A stretch of 7,146 nucleotides of DNA from Syntrophaceae bacterium (GTDB lineage: Bacteria; Desulfobacterota; Syntrophorhabdia; Syntrophorhabdales; WCHB1-27), in the NCBI GenBank assembly GCA_003165115.1, contig PLSJ01000420.1:1-7146 (forward strand), read 5' to 3'. The translations under genes and the position numbers were made by a program. Position 1 is the first letter of the stretch, and every line of letters begins with the position of its first letter. Below the pieces are notes generated by a model. That model had not been told where the DNA came from. It saw only the letters and a program-made list of their open reading frames with translations, and did not search any database. Below are positions 6,925 through 7,146 of the stretch, in pieces.

Positions 6925-6968
6925 TAAACCAGACGCAAATCAAGGGAAAAGTAAAAGCTACATAATTC

Positions 6969-7009
6969 GCGGGAATACCCGTCATTCCGGGTTTATTCAC
7001 ATTTCCCGC
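6969..7009. repeat. Nested inverted repeat on the element side of the tRNA fragment
   Basis: The outer arms GCGGGAA (6969-6975) and TTCCCGC (7003-7009) are perfect 7-bp complements. Inside them ACCCG (6977-6981) pairs with CGGGT (6988-6992) around a 6-base loop. An alternative fold pairs GAATACCCG with CGGG-TT-TATTC, with a 2-base bulge. It could be a protein-binding or terminator-like structure at the element end; there is no T run to mark it as an intrinsic terminator. Confidence 0.4.
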
Positions 7010-7055
7010 ATCTTGGGACCGCTTTGTCAAAAGTTGGGTCTCTGTGAGCATGGCG

Positions 7056-7072
7056 GGCACAATTTAGGCACA
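7056..7072. repeat. GGCACA direct repeat, about one helical turn apart
   Basis: GGCACA occurs at 7056-7061 and again at 7067-7072, 11 bases start to start. Short direct repeats near an att core can be integrase arm sites, but two copies of six bases is weak evidence. Confidence 0.2.
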
Positions 7073-7121
7073 GAAAAGCCCGTCACGGAAGCGACCGTAC
7101 ATCCGCACCTATAGAAACACG

Positions 7122-7136
7122 AAAAAATGCCCCCGG
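7122..7136 (-). terminator. Possible 3' half of an intrinsic terminator cut by the window edge
   Basis: The minus strand reads CCGGGGGCATTTTTT, a GC-rich arm directly followed by six T. This looks like the second arm and T tract of a Rho-independent terminator for a leftward gene of the element. The matching GCCCCCGG arm would lie beyond the window, so this cannot be confirmed here. Confidence 0.25.
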
Positions 7137-7146
7137 TTTGCTTGGC

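Larger units (their letters stand above)
6713..7146. other. Gene-free region around a tRNA-derived attachment site
   Basis: I see no convincing gene in these 434 bases. Reading frames crossing it run straight through the tRNA fragment, have no ribosome site and match nothing I recognise. The region is divided by the tRNA-Leu fragment at 6872-6924: 6713-6871 should be old chromosome, and 6925-7146 the end of an inserted element. Confidence 0.5.

Noticed and set aside
6872..6960. A complete, working tRNA-Leu gene.
   Set aside because: The 5' anticodon stem (AGGGA), the D-arm and the 5' acceptor strand are missing, so only the 3' part is present.
6695..7060. 121-codon minus-strand frame beginning with MPAMLTETQ.
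   Set aside because: It reads straight through the tRNA-Leu T-arm and variable arm (the RSQGHTGSIPVPPG segment is translated tRNA), which is a common false gene. No ribosome site was seen.
6827..7114. 95-codon plus-strand frame.
   Set aside because: It also crosses the tRNA fragment, on the opposite strand. Composition is unlike a protein and there is no plausible ribosome site.
1..7146. CRISPR array, insertion sequence or transposase.
   Set aside because: There are no regularly spaced repeats, no terminal inverted repeats with target duplications, and no transposase motifs in any frame I examined.

Overview
The window is GC-rich bacterial DNA. From position 6098 down to the left edge, all on the minus strand, it carries one compact cluster of central carbon metabolism genes. 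In transcription order these are a class II fumarase (fumC), the flavoprotein and iron-sulfur subunits of a succinate dehydrogenase/fumarate reductase (sdhA, sdhB), an NAD-type aldehyde dehydrogenase, and the N-terminal 205 residues of a ferredoxin-NADP reductase-like flavoprotein cut by the window edge. The first four genes are 6, 13 and 10 bases apart and look like one operon. An 85-base gap before the last gene holds a TATAAT box and a small hairpin. No membrane-anchor subunit (sdhC/sdhD) is visible. The high GC, the split fumC-sdhAB layout and the chemotaxis gene suggest a Gram-negative anaerobe, perhaps of the broad deltaproteobacterial type. That placement is inference only.

The sdhA gene is broken in this sequence by two one-base deletions, both in homopolymer runs (4448-4452 and 3982-3985). 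Restoring one base at each gives a 574-residue protein of normal family length with the FAD-linking His and the catalytic His and Arg residues. This looks more like sequencing or assembly error than decay, but the sequence alone cannot settle it.

A 227-base divergent intergenic region follows. It holds a good match to a sigma-28 (FliA) flagellar/chemotaxis promoter pointing right, with an exact GCCGATAA -10 box. This fits the next gene, which encodes the N-terminus of a methyl-accepting chemotaxis protein (membrane helix plus part of a four-helix-bundle sensor). It stops after 128 codons with no HAMP or signalling domain.

The last 434 bases have no convincing gene. The main feature there is the 3' part of a tRNA-Leu(UAA) on the minus strand (about 6872-6924): half the anticodon stem-loop, the long variable arm and a perfect T-arm, with no 5' half beside it. 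A tRNA 3' fragment starting at the anticodon loop is the usual scar left by a tyrosine-recombinase element integrated in a tRNA gene. Its orientation puts the chromosome on the left and a mobile element or island to the right, mostly outside the window. The 222 element-side bases carry a nested inverted repeat, a short direct repeat and what may be half of a terminator.

FumC and SdhAB together interconvert malate, fumarate and succinate. The aldehyde dehydrogenase and the flavin reductase would feed electrons to or from NAD(P)H and a carrier. Substrate and direction cannot be read from the sequence.
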